A stretch of DNA of 56,694 bases from CAZCVI01 sp964502145 (GCA_964502145.1 CAZCVI010000043.1:1-56694); one strand, 5' to 3'; positions 34,916 through 44,216 are shown, counted from the first letter of the stretch. Program-made: numbers and translations. The notes: generated by a model not told the origin, from the sequence alone.

Positions 34916-36538
34916 TTATTTGCCGCGTCCGATACCGATGGTGAAACTGATTACTTTTTTATGGTTGATCTGGTGCTCTATTGGGTTACAGGCTGCACCT
35001 ACAGGAATTTTGGTGTCGAAGATAACCAGATAACCTTCATCGACCGACTCGGTGGCCAAGTATTGTTGCGATACCTGCATAACTCCCTGGGTAAGTACCC
35101 GTGTAATATCGTTTTGATGATTTATTTTTGTCTCAACAACATATTTCCGCCCCTTATATGTTAAAATAATATCCATCCGCCCTAATCCGGAAAGTGCTTC
35201 GTGGCGCAAGTCACCCAATCCACTCTTGGTGAACTGGTAAAGCCATACTGTTAAAAGAAATTGGCCGGTTTTTTCACTGGGTTTCTGCTTGCTTAGATAA
35301 AACGCTTTTACACCAATCTGGGCAATATATTGCTGGAAATCCAGAAGCACATTGGCCATATCCAGTCGATTATCTGGTAAGTCATACTGATCTGTGGTTA
35401 TATCATATTTTGGGTGGACTTCTTTAAAAAGAGTTTTAATATACCTGGTTTTATAAATGTTATTGGCGACGACAGCGTTTCCATTGCAATCCTTGATCAG
35501 GCCGTATTGTTCCAGCCAGCTTTGAGATTCAACATTGGGATCGTATTCCACATGATCAAATATGATCTCCACCAATGTCTCCCTGTACTGTTTGGCCTTC
35601 TCGTCGAGGTTGTCGAAGTGATTGTTTCTTTCCTTAAGCAGGATTCGAATTGCTTTTTCCACATCTTCGGTCGTAATGGGTTCAACTGATTTTGGTTTAA
35701 TCGTATGGGTCAGAAGTGTTCCCAGCCGATTGACCAGCCAAGGCTGTCCCCCGGTTTCTTCATAAACCATTTTTATCGCTTCTTCAGTAAAGGTTTGATT
35801 GGATTCCTGGGTATGCTGGGCATAAAGATCGCTGACATTTTTTATAGAAAAAGGAGGCATATCTACTTGGTCGGCAATATTAAACGGAGACACGCCGCCC
35901 ACAATGAGCTTGGTTATATTGCGTATGCCAACCAGGCCGATGGAGTAAAGGGCTTTCTTTTTCTCTTCCTTGTATTGGAGATATAAAGTTCTTAATGCGG
36001 TCAGGAAATTCCCCAATTCCTTCATGGGGATGCCGTCAAATTCATCTATAAATATTATAATTTTTTTGGACTGGATGATCTGATTAAGTTCTATGAACAA
36101 CTTTCCGAAAGACTTATGGTCGGTAAGCCGATAACTATGCAGAAATTGTTGCACGGTTTCGTATTTGTCGCAGTTTAATTTTTTTAGCCTTTTGGTTAAT
36201 TGTGGATAGAGGCCCTCTTCCACATATGCATAAAACCGTCTTTTGCTAAATTCCTGGCATGTCTCAAAATCCAAAATGATCGCGATATACGTTCGATCTT
36301 TGTGTAACTCATCGCACAACCTCCTAAAAAAAGTCGTCTTGCCACTCTGTCGAGGGGCAAATATGGAGAAGTAACGGCCACGATTCAACATGGTTTTAAT
36401 ATCTTGGTGATCGGTGTTGGTCACATTATCCAAGGGAACGTAATAATGGAATTCAGGGTCTACTGGACCCGATTTTTCAAATAAACGAAGGGGTTCCCTA
36501 TAACTGATAGTATTTGTTTGCGCTACTTTATTCAACAT
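34916..36538 (-). CDS. AAA ATPase with C-terminal PD-(D/E)XK-like domain
   Basis: A 540-aa protein. Walker A is APRQSGKT at 61-68; Walker B is IIIFIDEFDGIP at about 155-166; the lid region carries ETGGQPWLVNRLGTLL, a mark of STAND-like/archaeal-type ATPases. Residues about 440-470 (GLGRMDIILTYKGRKYVVETKI) hold the spaced D...ExK of a restriction-nuclease-like fold, as in many ATPases with a DUF1703/DUF234-type tail. Proteins of this class are abundant in uncultured bacteria and have no settled function; nucleic-acid or defence roles are suspected. The start has no clear ribosome site. It stands next to a dead transposase, and a fragment of a different ATPase lies 360 bp away. Confidence 0.85.
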   Translation of the reverse strand: MLNKVAQTNTISYREPLRLFEKSGPVDPEFHYYVPLDNVTNTDHQDIKTMLNRGRYFSIFAPRQSGKTTFFRRLCDELHKDRTYIAIILDFETCQEFSKRRFYAYVEEGLYPQLTKRLKKLNCDKYETVQQFLHSYRLTDHKSFGKLFIELNQIIQSKKIIIFIDEFDGIPMKELGNFLTALRTLYLQYKEEKKKALYSIGLVGIRNITKLIVGGVSPFNIADQVDMPPFSIKNVSDLYAQHTQESNQTFTEEAIKMVYEETGGQPWLVNRLGTLLTHTIKPKSVEPITTEDVEKAIRILLKERNNHFDNLDEKAKQYRETLVEIIFDHVEYDPNVESQSWLEQYGLIKDCNGNAVVANNIYKTRYIKTLFKEVHPKYDITTDQYDLPDNRLDMANVLLDFQQYIAQIGVKAFYLSKQKPSEKTGQFLLTVWLYQFTKSGLGDLRHEALSGLGRMDIILTYKGRKYVVETKINHQNDITRVLTQGVMQVSQQYLATESVDEGYLVIFDTKIPVGAACNPIEHQINHKKVISFTIGIGRGK

Positions 36539-36896
36539 ACAACTATTTTATTGCAATCCTTTCAGTTTGTCAAGTGCTAAAATGAAAGAAGTTGGCTAAA
36601 AATTAAAGAAAGTTAAGGGAAACTGAGTGAAGAAAAGGCAAAGAAATGTCATCAAGATGCTTGCACTCGTTTAAAGAACTCTTCCTTTTTTTCTCCGTGT
36701 GGTTCGGTTATGCCAGGAATAAAACCCTGGGATACTCGCCCTCAATTGGTTAGATGGCAAAATAAGAGTGATCACAGAATCAGCTTGAGGGCCAATAGCT
36801 AAGTCGATGCCTCTTAGCATGCTCATAGTATTTGCTGGTGAATCCAGGTGTCTATTACAATTTGTCTTTTACTTGTTTTTATGGTATAAAATAAAT
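36539..36896. other. gene-free stretch
   Basis: No gene or RNA is supported. At 36828-36846 a short gctggtgaatccagg is a likely decayed end of the composite palindrome family. A possible relic boundary between the two ATPase-derived sequences. Confidence 0.5.
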
Positions 36897-37004
36897 ATGG
36901 AACACGTATTAAAAGAACGAATTGGCAGCCCGGACCTGTTTACAGGCAGCAAAGAAGAGCTGGCTAATTTTCTCAAGATGTGCGGTGGTTGGAAAAGATA
37001 CTAG
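36897..37004 (+). pseudogene. 35-codon relic of an ATPase N-terminus (or small peptide)
   Basis: Encodes MEHVLKERIGSPDLFTGSKE then ELANFLKMCGGWKRY and a stop. The text ERIGxPDLFTGxxxELAxFLK is, from memory, the start of a common family of AAA ATPases in uncultured bacteria, where it continues into a Walker A loop. Here it stops after 35 codons and the following DNA does not continue the homology. It ends 26 bp before the radical SAM gene. A RiPP precursor was considered and judged less likely. Confidence 0.5.
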
Positions 37005-37030
37005 GGAAAAAGATATAGGGAAAAAGCAAT

Positions 37031-38731
37031 ATGACAAACCAAACCAAAAAAATTCTTCTGGGATTACTTCCTTATTGGGAACCGCAGATACCACCGATGG
37101 GAATTTCCTCCCTCAAAACATACCTGCAAGCCAACGGTTATGCAGTCAAAACCATCGACGCCAATACCATGGACAGCTTCAGTGAAATCCACCGGGACTA
37201 TTTTTCCATTTTGGAAACCTTTGTGCCCACAGATAAGCGGGGCAATTTCCACAACATTGGACAAGATGTCATGCGCAACCACATGATGGCCCATTTCCAC
37301 CGTGAAACGGGACCAGCGGAAGAACAGACTTACCTGCAATTAGTGAAAACAATTGTTTCCACTACCTTTTACCAGGAGATTAACGACCATCAGGCCACTA
37401 GTTTGGTGGCGGTGGTGGAAAAATTTTTCCAGGTATTGGCTGATTATGTTCTGGCCCGGTTAGAGGAAGTTTCCCCCGATATACTTGGACTATCCGTGTA
37501 CCGGGGCAATCTTGCGGCGTCAATGTTTGTCTTCTATCTGACCCGCACCCATTATCCCCATATCCAAACCGTGATGGGCGGCGCTGTTTTTGCCGGTGAA
37601 TTGGCAGTAGGTTCTCCCAATTTGGAATACTTCTTGGAACGTACTCCGTATATTGATACTTTACTTGCTGGTGAAGGGGAGTTGTTACTGTTGAAGTATT
37701 TACGAGGCGAATTGCCAGGAAACCAGAGACTCTACACGCTCAATGATATTGCTGGCCAAACATTTGATGTGACCACCGCCGCAGTGCCCGATTTCTCCGA
37801 CTTTAATCTGGATTTTTATCCCAATATGGCGGCTTATGCCTCCCGCAGTTGCCCGTTCCAATGCAGCTTTTGCACGGAAACAGTGTATTGGGGGAAATAT
37901 CGCAAAAAGAATGCGTCCCAAGTCGTACAACAAATGGTACAATTACACCGGGAGTATCGAAACCAGTTGTTTTTGATGTGTGACTCTCTTTTGAATCCGA
38001 TTGTCACCGACTTGGCCGAAGAACTGATCCGTGGCGATCATTCTCTTTATTGGGATGGTTATTTGCGCGCCGATCCCCCCGTGTGTAACACGGATAATAC
38101 TTTTCTCTGGCGACAGGGTGGCTTTTATCGCGCCAGATTGGGCATTGAAAGTGGTTCTCCGAACGTGTTGCAATTGATGGGTAAAAAAACGTCTCTTCAA
38201 CAAATTAAAAAAGCGATCTCCAGCCTCGCTGCGGTTGGCATTAAAACCACTACCTACTGGGTCATTGGTCACCCTGGTGAAACCGAGGCGGATTTTTTGA
38301 TGACCCTCGAACTGATTGAGGAATTAAAAGATGATATTTATGAAGCGTGGTGCAGTCCCTTTAATTATTACCCCACGGGACAAGTGGATTCAGATCAATG
38401 GCAGAACCGACAACTTCTCCTTTATCCCCCACAAGCCAAAAAACTACTGGTCGTGCAAACCTGGATACTGGATTGTTCTCCTTCCAGAGAAGAAGTGTAC
38501 TCAAGGGTGAATCGTTTTGTGGATCATATCCATCGCCTTGATGTTCCCAATCCTTATTCCATGATGGAATTTTTCAAAGCGGATGAACGTTGGAAAAAAC
38601 TTCATAAAAACGCTGTTCCACCAGCCGTGGAATTTGAAAATAAGACCAGTATGATCACTGAAAACAAATATGTACAGCGTATCGTAGAAGCTACCCAAAA
38701 ATTAGATAATTCAATGACCTTCGATTTCTAA
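37031..38731 (+). CDS. B12-binding-type radical SAM protein
   Basis: A 566-aa enzyme. The N-terminal part has the lead-in typical of cobalamin-dependent radical SAM proteins (LPYWEPQIPPMGISSLKTYL). The Rossmann-like section continues to VMGGAVFAGE and TLLAGEGELLLLKYL (about 150-225), interrupted by an insertion of about 90 residues at 50-140. The cluster motif CxxxCxxC is at Cys274, Cys278 and Cys281 (SCPFQCSFCTET), followed by LGIESGSPNVLQLMGK and TTYWVIGHPGETEADF, both typical of the class. It is only distantly like the gene at 246. The substrate is unknown. No obvious partner enzyme is adjacent, and the short ORF upstream is probably a relic. Confidence 0.87.
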   Translation: MTNQTKKILLGLLPYWEPQIPPMGISSLKTYLQANGYAVKTIDANTMDSFSEIHRDYFSILETFVPTDKRGNFHNIGQDVMRNHMMAHFHRETGPAEEQTYLQLVKTIVSTTFYQEINDHQATSLVAVVEKFFQVLADYVLARLEEVSPDILGLSVYRGNLAASMFVFYLTRTHYPHIQTVMGGAVFAGELAVGSPNLEYFLERTPYIDTLLAGEGELLLLKYLRGELPGNQRLYTLNDIAGQTFDVTTAAVPDFSDFNLDFYPNMAAYASRSCPFQCSFCTETVYWGKYRKKNASQVVQQMVQLHREYRNQLFLMCDSLLNPIVTDLAEELIRGDHSLYWDGYLRADPPVCNTDNTFLWRQGGFYRARLGIESGSPNVLQLMGKKTSLQQIKKAISSLAAVGIKTTTYWVIGHPGETEADFLMTLELIEELKDDIYEAWCSPFNYYPTGQVDSDQWQNRQLLLYPPQAKKLLVVQTWILDCSPSREEVYSRVNRFVDHIHRLDVPNPYSMMEFFKADERWKKLHKNAVPPAVEFENKTSMITENKYVQRIVEATQKLDNSMTFDF

Positions 38732-38776
38732 AAAAAATCTCTTCTGCTGGTGCGATTCATATCGAACAGTTAATCC

Positions 38777-39202
38777 TTACCCGTTTTTTTTGCCATTGGT
38801 CACATTCATCGAGATGTAAGGAAGAATCTTCAAAAAGAAGCTGTCCAAAACTGTCTTGCGAATCTCCCTGTGCTTTTCGAAATATTCTAGAAAAGTCTTG
38901 ACCTGTTCAGCTTCTCCTTCTTCTTGGTAGTGCGAAGCATCAATGATTTTGGTACACGAGTAATGAAATCCTTCTCCCTCGGCCTCCGATTCTACCGTGG
39001 GAAGACTGACATTGGAAGAACCCTTGGGCAATTTCCAATCTTTAAATGTCAACTTTAACTGGACCAACTTGGCATTAAAAACGATCCGGGCTTCAGGAAT
39101 AGACATTAATTTGTTAAATTCTGTGCGTGTAATACCTTTATTGTTCATATCGTCTTTCATGATATAAATATAACTCATTATTAAGGAAAATTCAAGTCCC
39201 AT
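38777..39202 (-). CDS. hypothetical protein
   Basis: Up to 141 aa; no family recognised. It is soluble and mixed-charge, with a C-terminal helical part (VKTFLEYFEKHREIRKTVLD). The true start is uncertain: the first ATG has no ribosome site; ATGs at about 39160 and 39148 are alternatives (MKDDMNNKG or MNNKGITRTEFNKL). It is convergent with the radical SAM gene. Confidence 0.5.
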   Translation of the reverse strand: MGLEFSLIMSYIYIMKDDMNNKGITRTEFNKLMSIPEARIVFNAKLVQLKLTFKDWKLPKGSSNVSLPTVESEAEGEGFHYSCTKIIDASHYQEEGEAEQVKTFLEYFEKHREIRKTVLDSFFLKILPYISMNVTNGKKNG

Positions 39203-39605
39203 GATTAAAAAAAAGACGTTATCTTTTTTTCCCCCGCAAAATGAACCGTTATGAAACTTTAAGAATTGAGATGAATTGAGATGAATAAAGGGGGCTCTGC
39301 GGCCTCCGAGTCAGATGCCGATATCTTGAAATGATCCGGCAATGTCTGTCATGGTTAATAGCGGCAATGCTTATCCATGAGAAACCAGCAAAGAAGTTTA
39401 ACCATTTTAATTTAACCAGAATAAATTCAAATGGATGGGGAAGAGGTATTGGAACAGCTCCGTAGGTTTAAGTTATGGCTTCAAGGGCTGACCCTGAACC
39501 CAGAAACGTAAACTTCAAAACTGTGCTACACCTCTATTGCCAGTATGTGCATACCGAGGCGATATCCCCAAGTCCATTTAAAAAGGGAACTGCTGGGAAT
39601 TTCCT
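39203..39605. other. gene-free stretch
   Basis: About 400 bp between two minus-strand genes. One plus-strand frame is open for about 100 codons at its right side but is mostly antisense to the XRE regulator. No repeat or RNA seen. Confidence 0.45.
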
Positions 39606-40091
39606 TTACTTGCTTTCTTCTTCGGCTTCCATAAGGAGTTCAGCACGTTTCTGTTCTTTTTCCAGTTGTTCTCGTTTTTGCCTTTCAAAAAATTCCCGAA
39701 CCTCATCCTTGAAGAGGATTTTGCATTCGCTCAATTTTGCAAGCAATACTTGCTCGATAACTTGGACCTGAATCAAACGCGATAATTCCATATACTGGGA
39801 ATACTTGGCTTCTGCATATGGAACACGGGGAAGCTTGATTTCTTCATCAAGTCTCTCGGTAGACTTGCCACGCAAGTACATGTCACCGACACCAGTGATC
39901 AACCAATTGATGTTTAAGCCATAAACATCATAAAAATAAAACAAATAGTTGATCTTGGGAAACGTTGTCCCATGTTCGATGTTGGTGATGGTTGACTGAT
40001 GGACTCTAAGTTCTTCCGCCATAATGTGCTGGGCTTTTTTTTGATCAAGCCGAAACGCTTTAAATCTGATACCTACATCTTCTTTTAACAT
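39606..40091 (-). CDS. XRE-family HTH regulator with coiled-coil tail
   Basis: A 161-aa protein. Residues 5-70 are a Cro/CI-type helix-turn-helix (FKAFRLDQKKAQHIMAEELR; QSTITNIEHGTTFPKINYLF; NINWLITGVGDM, the last typical of the extended HTH_3 group). Residues 95-161 form a charged, Glu/Lys-rich coiled coil (EVREFFERQKREQLEKEQKR) likely used for dimerisation. The GAGGATAG site precedes the ATG. The AT-rich upstream region contains a TTTTCA-N7-TGAAAA dyad that may be its operator. Confidence 0.85.
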   Translation of the reverse strand: MLKEDVGIRFKAFRLDQKKAQHIMAEELRVHQSTITNIEHGTTFPKINYLFYFYDVYGLNINWLITGVGDMYLRGKSTERLDEEIKLPRVPYAEAKYSQYMELSRLIQVQVIEQVLLAKLSECKILFKDEVREFFERQKREQLEKEQKRAELLMEAEEESK

Positions 40092-40540
40092 TTTCGTTTT
40101 CTATCCTCTTTTTTTTTTCTTTTGAAATATGAACGAAATAACCGGTACTCTATACCCGATTTGCTGATTTTCAGAATTAATGAAAAACCTTAAAAAAATA
40201 TGCTTCATTTTCATAATTCTAATATACCAAATATTTGTTTTAAATTCAAGATAAAAAAAAATTTTTTTAATTAAAAACTGTAAAAAAATACAATTAAGTA
40301 CCCTTGTTTTGATTACTTCATTGATAATATTGATTTAATCTCACCTTGATATTCATATTGCATCCCGGTGGAATGATACTCTGACCTGACAGATTTTTTA
40401 CCTTTATCATTCCTCACCGCTGTATAACCTTTTCCTGTCTCAGTAATCAATGGATTCCATCATAAGTCTTAATCTAAGGGCATAATTATTCAAATAATGA
40501 TATTTCTTGCTTAATTAATTAAATAAATGGATAGTGGGGG
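40092..40540. other. AT-rich regulatory stretch
   Basis: About 450 bp of AT-rich DNA between the divergent XRE gene and the next plus-strand gene. Besides the dyad at 40168-40186 I see no gene, hairpin or RNA. Confidence 0.45.
40168..40213. promoter_or_regulatory. candidate XRE operator
   Basis: A dyad TTTTCA-GAATTAA-TGAAAA (40168-40186) and another half site TTTTCA at 40208-40213, 80-120 bp upstream of the XRE start. AT-rich context makes chance possible. Confidence 0.35.
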
Positions 40541-40569
40541 TTGACAAATGGCAAATAATGCATTATTAT
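40541..40569 (+). promoter_or_regulatory. promoter of the 106-aa hypothetical gene
   Basis: TTGACA (40541-40546), 17-bp spacer, TATTAT (40564-40569). The leader to ATG 40645 would be about 70 nt. Confidence 0.65.
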
Positions 40570-40644
40570 GAAGGTGTGCTTGAATATGACTAAGTTAATT
40601 AATTTATGAAACAGATGAAAAGAAACAAAAAAGTGAGGTTGAAC

Positions 40645-40965
40645 ATGAGCAATGAGCAGATACGAGAAATTTCAATGCTGATTAATTCTATTTATTATTT
40701 TGTCCAGTGCGGATTAATCTTGAATGTTCCGAAGGATAAATGTTACCGGTTGGTTGTGCTTCACAACGGCAGGGTGTTAACCGATTCCAGCTATAAAACA
40801 GTGCGGGGTGCCAAAATTGCTTTTGCCCGGATGTTTCAGGATAAATCCTGGGCAGAAGGAGTCAAGCCAGAGTGGAGTCATTTTTATAATCCTGATATTT
40901 CCTGGCTTAATTTACGCACCAAAGAGGTGGTTGATGGGGCGGAACACCATGTGTTAAATGGTTAA
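40645..40965 (+). CDS. hypothetical protein
   Basis: A 106-aa soluble protein of no family I recognise. The ATG at 40645 (MSNEQIREIS) is preceded by GAGG at 6 nt and is preferred to the upstream ATG at 40606. The middle part (YRLVVLHNGRVLTDSSYKTV, RGAKIAFARMF) suggests a small alpha/beta domain; the tail has WSHFYNPDISWL. It has its own consensus promoter. Confidence 0.6.
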   Translation: MSNEQIREISMLINSIYYFVQCGLILNVPKDKCYRLVVLHNGRVLTDSSYKTVRGAKIAFARMFQDKSWAEGVKPEWSHFYNPDISWLNLRTKEVVDGAEHHVLNG

Positions 40966-40995
40966 AAGGAATCTGGCCGGGTTTTTTTCTAGAGA

Positions 40996-41024
40996 TTGAC
41001 AAAAAGGGGTAAAAACGTTATAAT
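40996..41024 (+). promoter_or_regulatory. consensus promoter, leaderless start
   Basis: Perfect TTGACA (40996-41001), 17-bp spacer and TATAAT (41019-41024). The ATG at 41034 is 10 nt after the -10, so transcription would begin about 2-4 nt before the start codon. Confidence 0.8.
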
Positions 41025-41033
41025 GTACCACCT

Positions 41034-41846
41034 ATGGACACTTCAACTGCAACAGAAACCTTTTCAAAAAGTATGTACATCACGCCAGAAACAACGCCCC
41101 GCTTTTTGGGTGATCGGTTGTTGTTGTCTTCGCGCTTGTGGTTTTATGTACGTTTTGCCAGAGTGCTTTTCCGTAGTAACCGTTTGGCGCGAATAGGTCA
41201 ATATGGAGAGCAGGAATGGATAGACAGCTCGTTCCAGATTTTCCGTGATATCGAGGGGTGTGGCGGACGGTTTTTTATCGAAGGTTTGGACAATCTCCGC
41301 GAAAGCCCGGAACCCATGGTACTTGTTAGCAATCACATGAGTACTTTGGAAACCATGGTTTTTCCCTCCATTATCGCTCCTTTTCGTTCCTTGAGTTTTA
41401 TAGTTAAAGATGCCCTGGTAAAAGGGTTTGTTTTTGGCCCGATCATGCGTTCCCGAAACCCGGTGGTGGTGGGACGGAAAAAGGCAATGGCGGATCTACG
41501 TGTGGTGATGACCAAAGGCGAAGAGGTGTTAAAACAACGGCAACAATCCCTGGTTATTTTCCCTCAAAGTACACGTACCACTGCATTTTACCCGGAAAAA
41601 TTTAATAGTATGGGCGTGAAACTGGCTAAAAAAGCCGGGGTAAAAATTCTGCCCATAGCGATTAAAACGGATTTCTGGGGGAATGGCTCTGTCATCAAAG
41701 AATTTGGACCAATAAGGCGGAAAAAAACCATTCATATGTGTTTTGGGAAACCCATGTCCGTCACGGGCAATGGAAAAGATGAGCATCAAGCGATTCTGTC
41801 CTTTATTGGTTCACAACTGGAAAAATGGTGGGCGGAAACGCATTAA
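41034..41846 (+). CDS. PlsC-like acyltransferase
   Basis: A 270-aa membrane-associated acyltransferase of the lysophospholipid type. The catalytic block is VSNHMSTLETM, an HxxxxE version of the usual HxxxxD, and the acceptor block is FPQSTRTTAF instead of the usual FPEGTR. Both changes occur together in a known subgroup, so the protein is probably active but its acceptor is unclear. RSRNPVVVGRKKAMADLR lies between the two blocks, and ILPIAIKTDFW follows. A conspicuous promoter lies right before the ATG; a second ATG at 41073 has no ribosome site. Confidence 0.85.
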   Translation: MDTSTATETFSKSMYITPETTPRFLGDRLLLSSRLWFYVRFARVLFRSNRLARIGQYGEQEWIDSSFQIFRDIEGCGGRFFIEGLDNLRESPEPMVLVSNHMSTLETMVFPSIIAPFRSLSFIVKDALVKGFVFGPIMRSRNPVVVGRKKAMADLRVVMTKGEEVLKQRQQSLVIFPQSTRTTAFYPEKFNSMGVKLAKKAGVKILPIAIKTDFWGNGSVIKEFGPIRRKKTIHMCFGKPMSVTGNGKDEHQAILSFIGSQLEKWWAETH

Positions 41847-42053
41847 AGACATCGTTCACATTCAGTGTTGAAAAAAGCTCAGACAAAAAAATCAGCTTAA
41901 AAAATCAGACTATTGCATGGTTTTTTTCGTATATATGCTATTACCGTGCTATTACTGGTTTAATATTATATGGTCTTAATATTATGATAATGGAATGGTA
42001 TATGGTATTATATAGTATGAGTGTGGTATTATTGAATGTTGAAAGGAGGCAAA
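41847..42053. other. AT-rich gap upstream of prc
   Basis: About 200 bp rich in tatta and atatgg motifs; several poor -10 boxes overlap, and no single promoter stands out. Confidence 0.4.
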
Positions 42054-44216
42054 GTGAAACAGAAAATAATTACACTGCTGGGATTGCTTATTATTCCGAT
42101 TACCCTGTTGTTATATGGGACTTATTTCCACGGGAATGGTAGCCGTGAAAAGTTATTGTGTCAGCTCATATATTCAGGTTTGGAAAGATGGCATTACAGC
42201 GGCAAAAAGATAGATGACAATTTCTCCGAGAAAGCCTTTGGTGGATTTCTGGAGTACATGGATACTGGCAAGCGGTTTTTATTAAAAGAAGACATCGCTG
42301 TACTGAAAAAATATACGGATCAAATCGATGATCAGTTTTCGTCTGGAAATACTGAAATGATGGATAGCACCTCTGCACTCTTGGAAAAACGCATTCAGCA
42401 GGTAATGGCATTCTATCCCCAATTATTGGAAAAACCCTTTGATTATTCCAAAGAAGAGTACCTGGAAATCAATACGGATAACAAAGTCGAGTATTTCAAT
42501 AATCTGGCCGAGCTAAAAGAGTCTTGGCGCAAGGTTCTCAAGTACCGGACCCTGATCCGTTATCTGGCGTTAATGGAAACCCAGCAGGACAAAACGATCA
42601 ATGTTAACGCGAAAGAGAAAGATAAAATGGTTAAGGTTCCTGCCAAGCGCGTGGACACAAGTAAAATCGACTGGAAAATAGAGGCCAAAGCCAGACAGGA
42701 AGTATTAAAAAATTTCAAATCCTATTTCAAACGACTGCTTCAGGGCACGCAAAATGATTCTCTCTCGATTTATTTAAATTCTCTTGTGCAAATATTTGAT
42801 CCGCACAGCACTTATTTTCCACCGGTGGATAAAGAATCATTTGATATGCAAATGTCGGGCAGTTTTGAAGGTATTGGTGCTACTTTGCTCCAAGAAGAGG
42901 AGTATGTAAAAGTGTCTGGTATCGTACCGGGTAGTCCGTCTTGGCGTGAGAAACAACTTCAACCGGGTGATCTGATACTTAAAGTGGGCCAGGGTGACGA
43001 AGAGGCGGTTGACATTATCGGGATGCGAACCCAGGAGGCGGTTAAACTGATCCGTGGCAAAAAAGGCACGCGCGTTAAACTGACGGTTAAAAAACCCGAT
43101 GGTCGAATCATTGTGGTGCCGATTGTCAGGGATGTGGTGGTTTTGGAAGAAACTTTTGCCAAATCGGCGGTATTGGTGCAAACGAAAATGAATAAGCGGA
43201 TCGGTTATATTCATTTGCCCGGATTTTATAATGATTTTGCCGAGACTGGTGGTCGTAATTCTACAGATGATGTGCATAAAGAATTGGATATTCTCAAAGC
43301 CGCCAAAGTGGATGGGATCATACTGGATCTCAGAAACAACGGGGGCGGTGCTTTACTTGATGCGGTGAACATGTCCGGTTTATTTATTCCGCAAGGTCCG
43401 ATCGTGCAGGTGAAAGCAAAGGATTCCAAAGTCTCTGCTCTGGATGATCCCGACCCGGATGTGGCTTACAATGGACCGTTGATCGTTCTGGTTAACACGC
43501 TTAGCGCTTCGGCTTCTGAAATATTGGCGGCAGCACTTCAAGATTATAATCGCGCTGTGATTGTGGGCGGAGTGCGTTCTTATGGCAAAGGAACGGTTCA
43601 AGCGATGGTCAGTTTGGATCGCTTTGTCGGGGAAAACACACCACCGAAAAAATCCTATGGTGCGCTGACTATTACTATTCAAAAATTCTACCGTATTAGC
43701 GGGGCTTCGATTCAACTGAAGGGCGTGACACCCAATATTGTTTTACCCGATCGTTTTGATTCCTTTGAAATAGGGGAGAGTTATATGGATTACCCGTTGC
43801 CTGCGGATACTGTTCCCCCTGCCTCTTTTAAAAAATGGCAGGATATTGCACCGACTACCAGTGAATTGATCACCCGAAGTAAAGCCAGGGTGGCGAGCAG
43901 TTCTTCTTTCCAAGCGGTTAGAAAGTACATTCAACTGGTTAAAGAGATGCGCCAGGAAACCCGGCAAAGCCTCAAATTGGCGGATGTGGTTAATCAACAG
44001 GAAAAATTGAAAATAGAAAACGATAATTTGAATCAGGCAGATACTGAAATGACTTTTTTCCAGGTTTTGGCATCGCGGAAAACAGTGCAGAAAGAATCCG
44101 ATCCCTTAAATAAACTGGCCATGGAACGTCAGACTGAATGGTTCAAAGAAATCAAAAAAGATATTATTCTTGGAGAAGCCGTTGAGATACTAAGCGACAT
44201 GCTCCAGGTGCATTGA
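42054..44216 (+). CDS. prc: carboxy-terminal processing protease (tail-specific, S41A)
   Basis: A 720-aa periplasmic serine protease. GTG 42054 is chosen because AAAGGAGG lies 4 nt before it; the ATG at 42036 would put the ribosome site inside the gene. Signal/anchor helix at residues 4-24 (IITLLGLLIIPITLLLYGTY). A helical N-domain follows (FGGFLEYMDTGKRFLLKEDI); then a PDZ domain (VSGIVPGSPSWREKQLQPGD) and the S41 catalytic region: SASASEILAAALQDY with the nucleophile Ser near 485 and SYGKGTVQ with the general-base Lys near 511. These have the 25-residue spacing of E. coli Prc. The C-terminal DUF3340-type region is present. It trims or degrades envelope proteins from their C-termini. Confidence 0.94.
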   Translation: MKQKIITLLGLLIIPITLLLYGTYFHGNGSREKLLCQLIYSGLERWHYSGKKIDDNFSEKAFGGFLEYMDTGKRFLLKEDIAVLKKYTDQIDDQFSSGNTEMMDSTSALLEKRIQQVMAFYPQLLEKPFDYSKEEYLEINTDNKVEYFNNLAELKESWRKVLKYRTLIRYLALMETQQDKTINVNAKEKDKMVKVPAKRVDTSKIDWKIEAKARQEVLKNFKSYFKRLLQGTQNDSLSIYLNSLVQIFDPHSTYFPPVDKESFDMQMSGSFEGIGATLLQEEEYVKVSGIVPGSPSWREKQLQPGDLILKVGQGDEEAVDIIGMRTQEAVKLIRGKKGTRVKLTVKKPDGRIIVVPIVRDVVVLEETFAKSAVLVQTKMNKRIGYIHLPGFYNDFAETGGRNSTDDVHKELDILKAAKVDGIILDLRNNGGGALLDAVNMSGLFIPQGPIVQVKAKDSKVSALDDPDPDVAYNGPLIVLVNTLSASASEILAAALQDYNRAVIVGGVRSYGKGTVQAMVSLDRFVGENTPPKKSYGALTITIQKFYRISGASIQLKGVTPNIVLPDRFDSFEIGESYMDYPLPADTVPPASFKKWQDIAPTTSELITRSKARVASSSSFQAVRKYIQLVKEMRQETRQSLKLADVVNQQEKLKIENDNLNQADTEMTFFQVLASRKTVQKESDPLNKLAMERQTEWFKEIKKDIILGEAVEILSDMLQVH

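Noticed and set aside
36897..37004. RiPP precursor for the downstream radical SAM enzyme
   Set aside because: The peptide text matches an ATPase N-terminus, lacks a leader/core layout, and no transporter or peptidase is present. Kept as a relic with moderate doubt.
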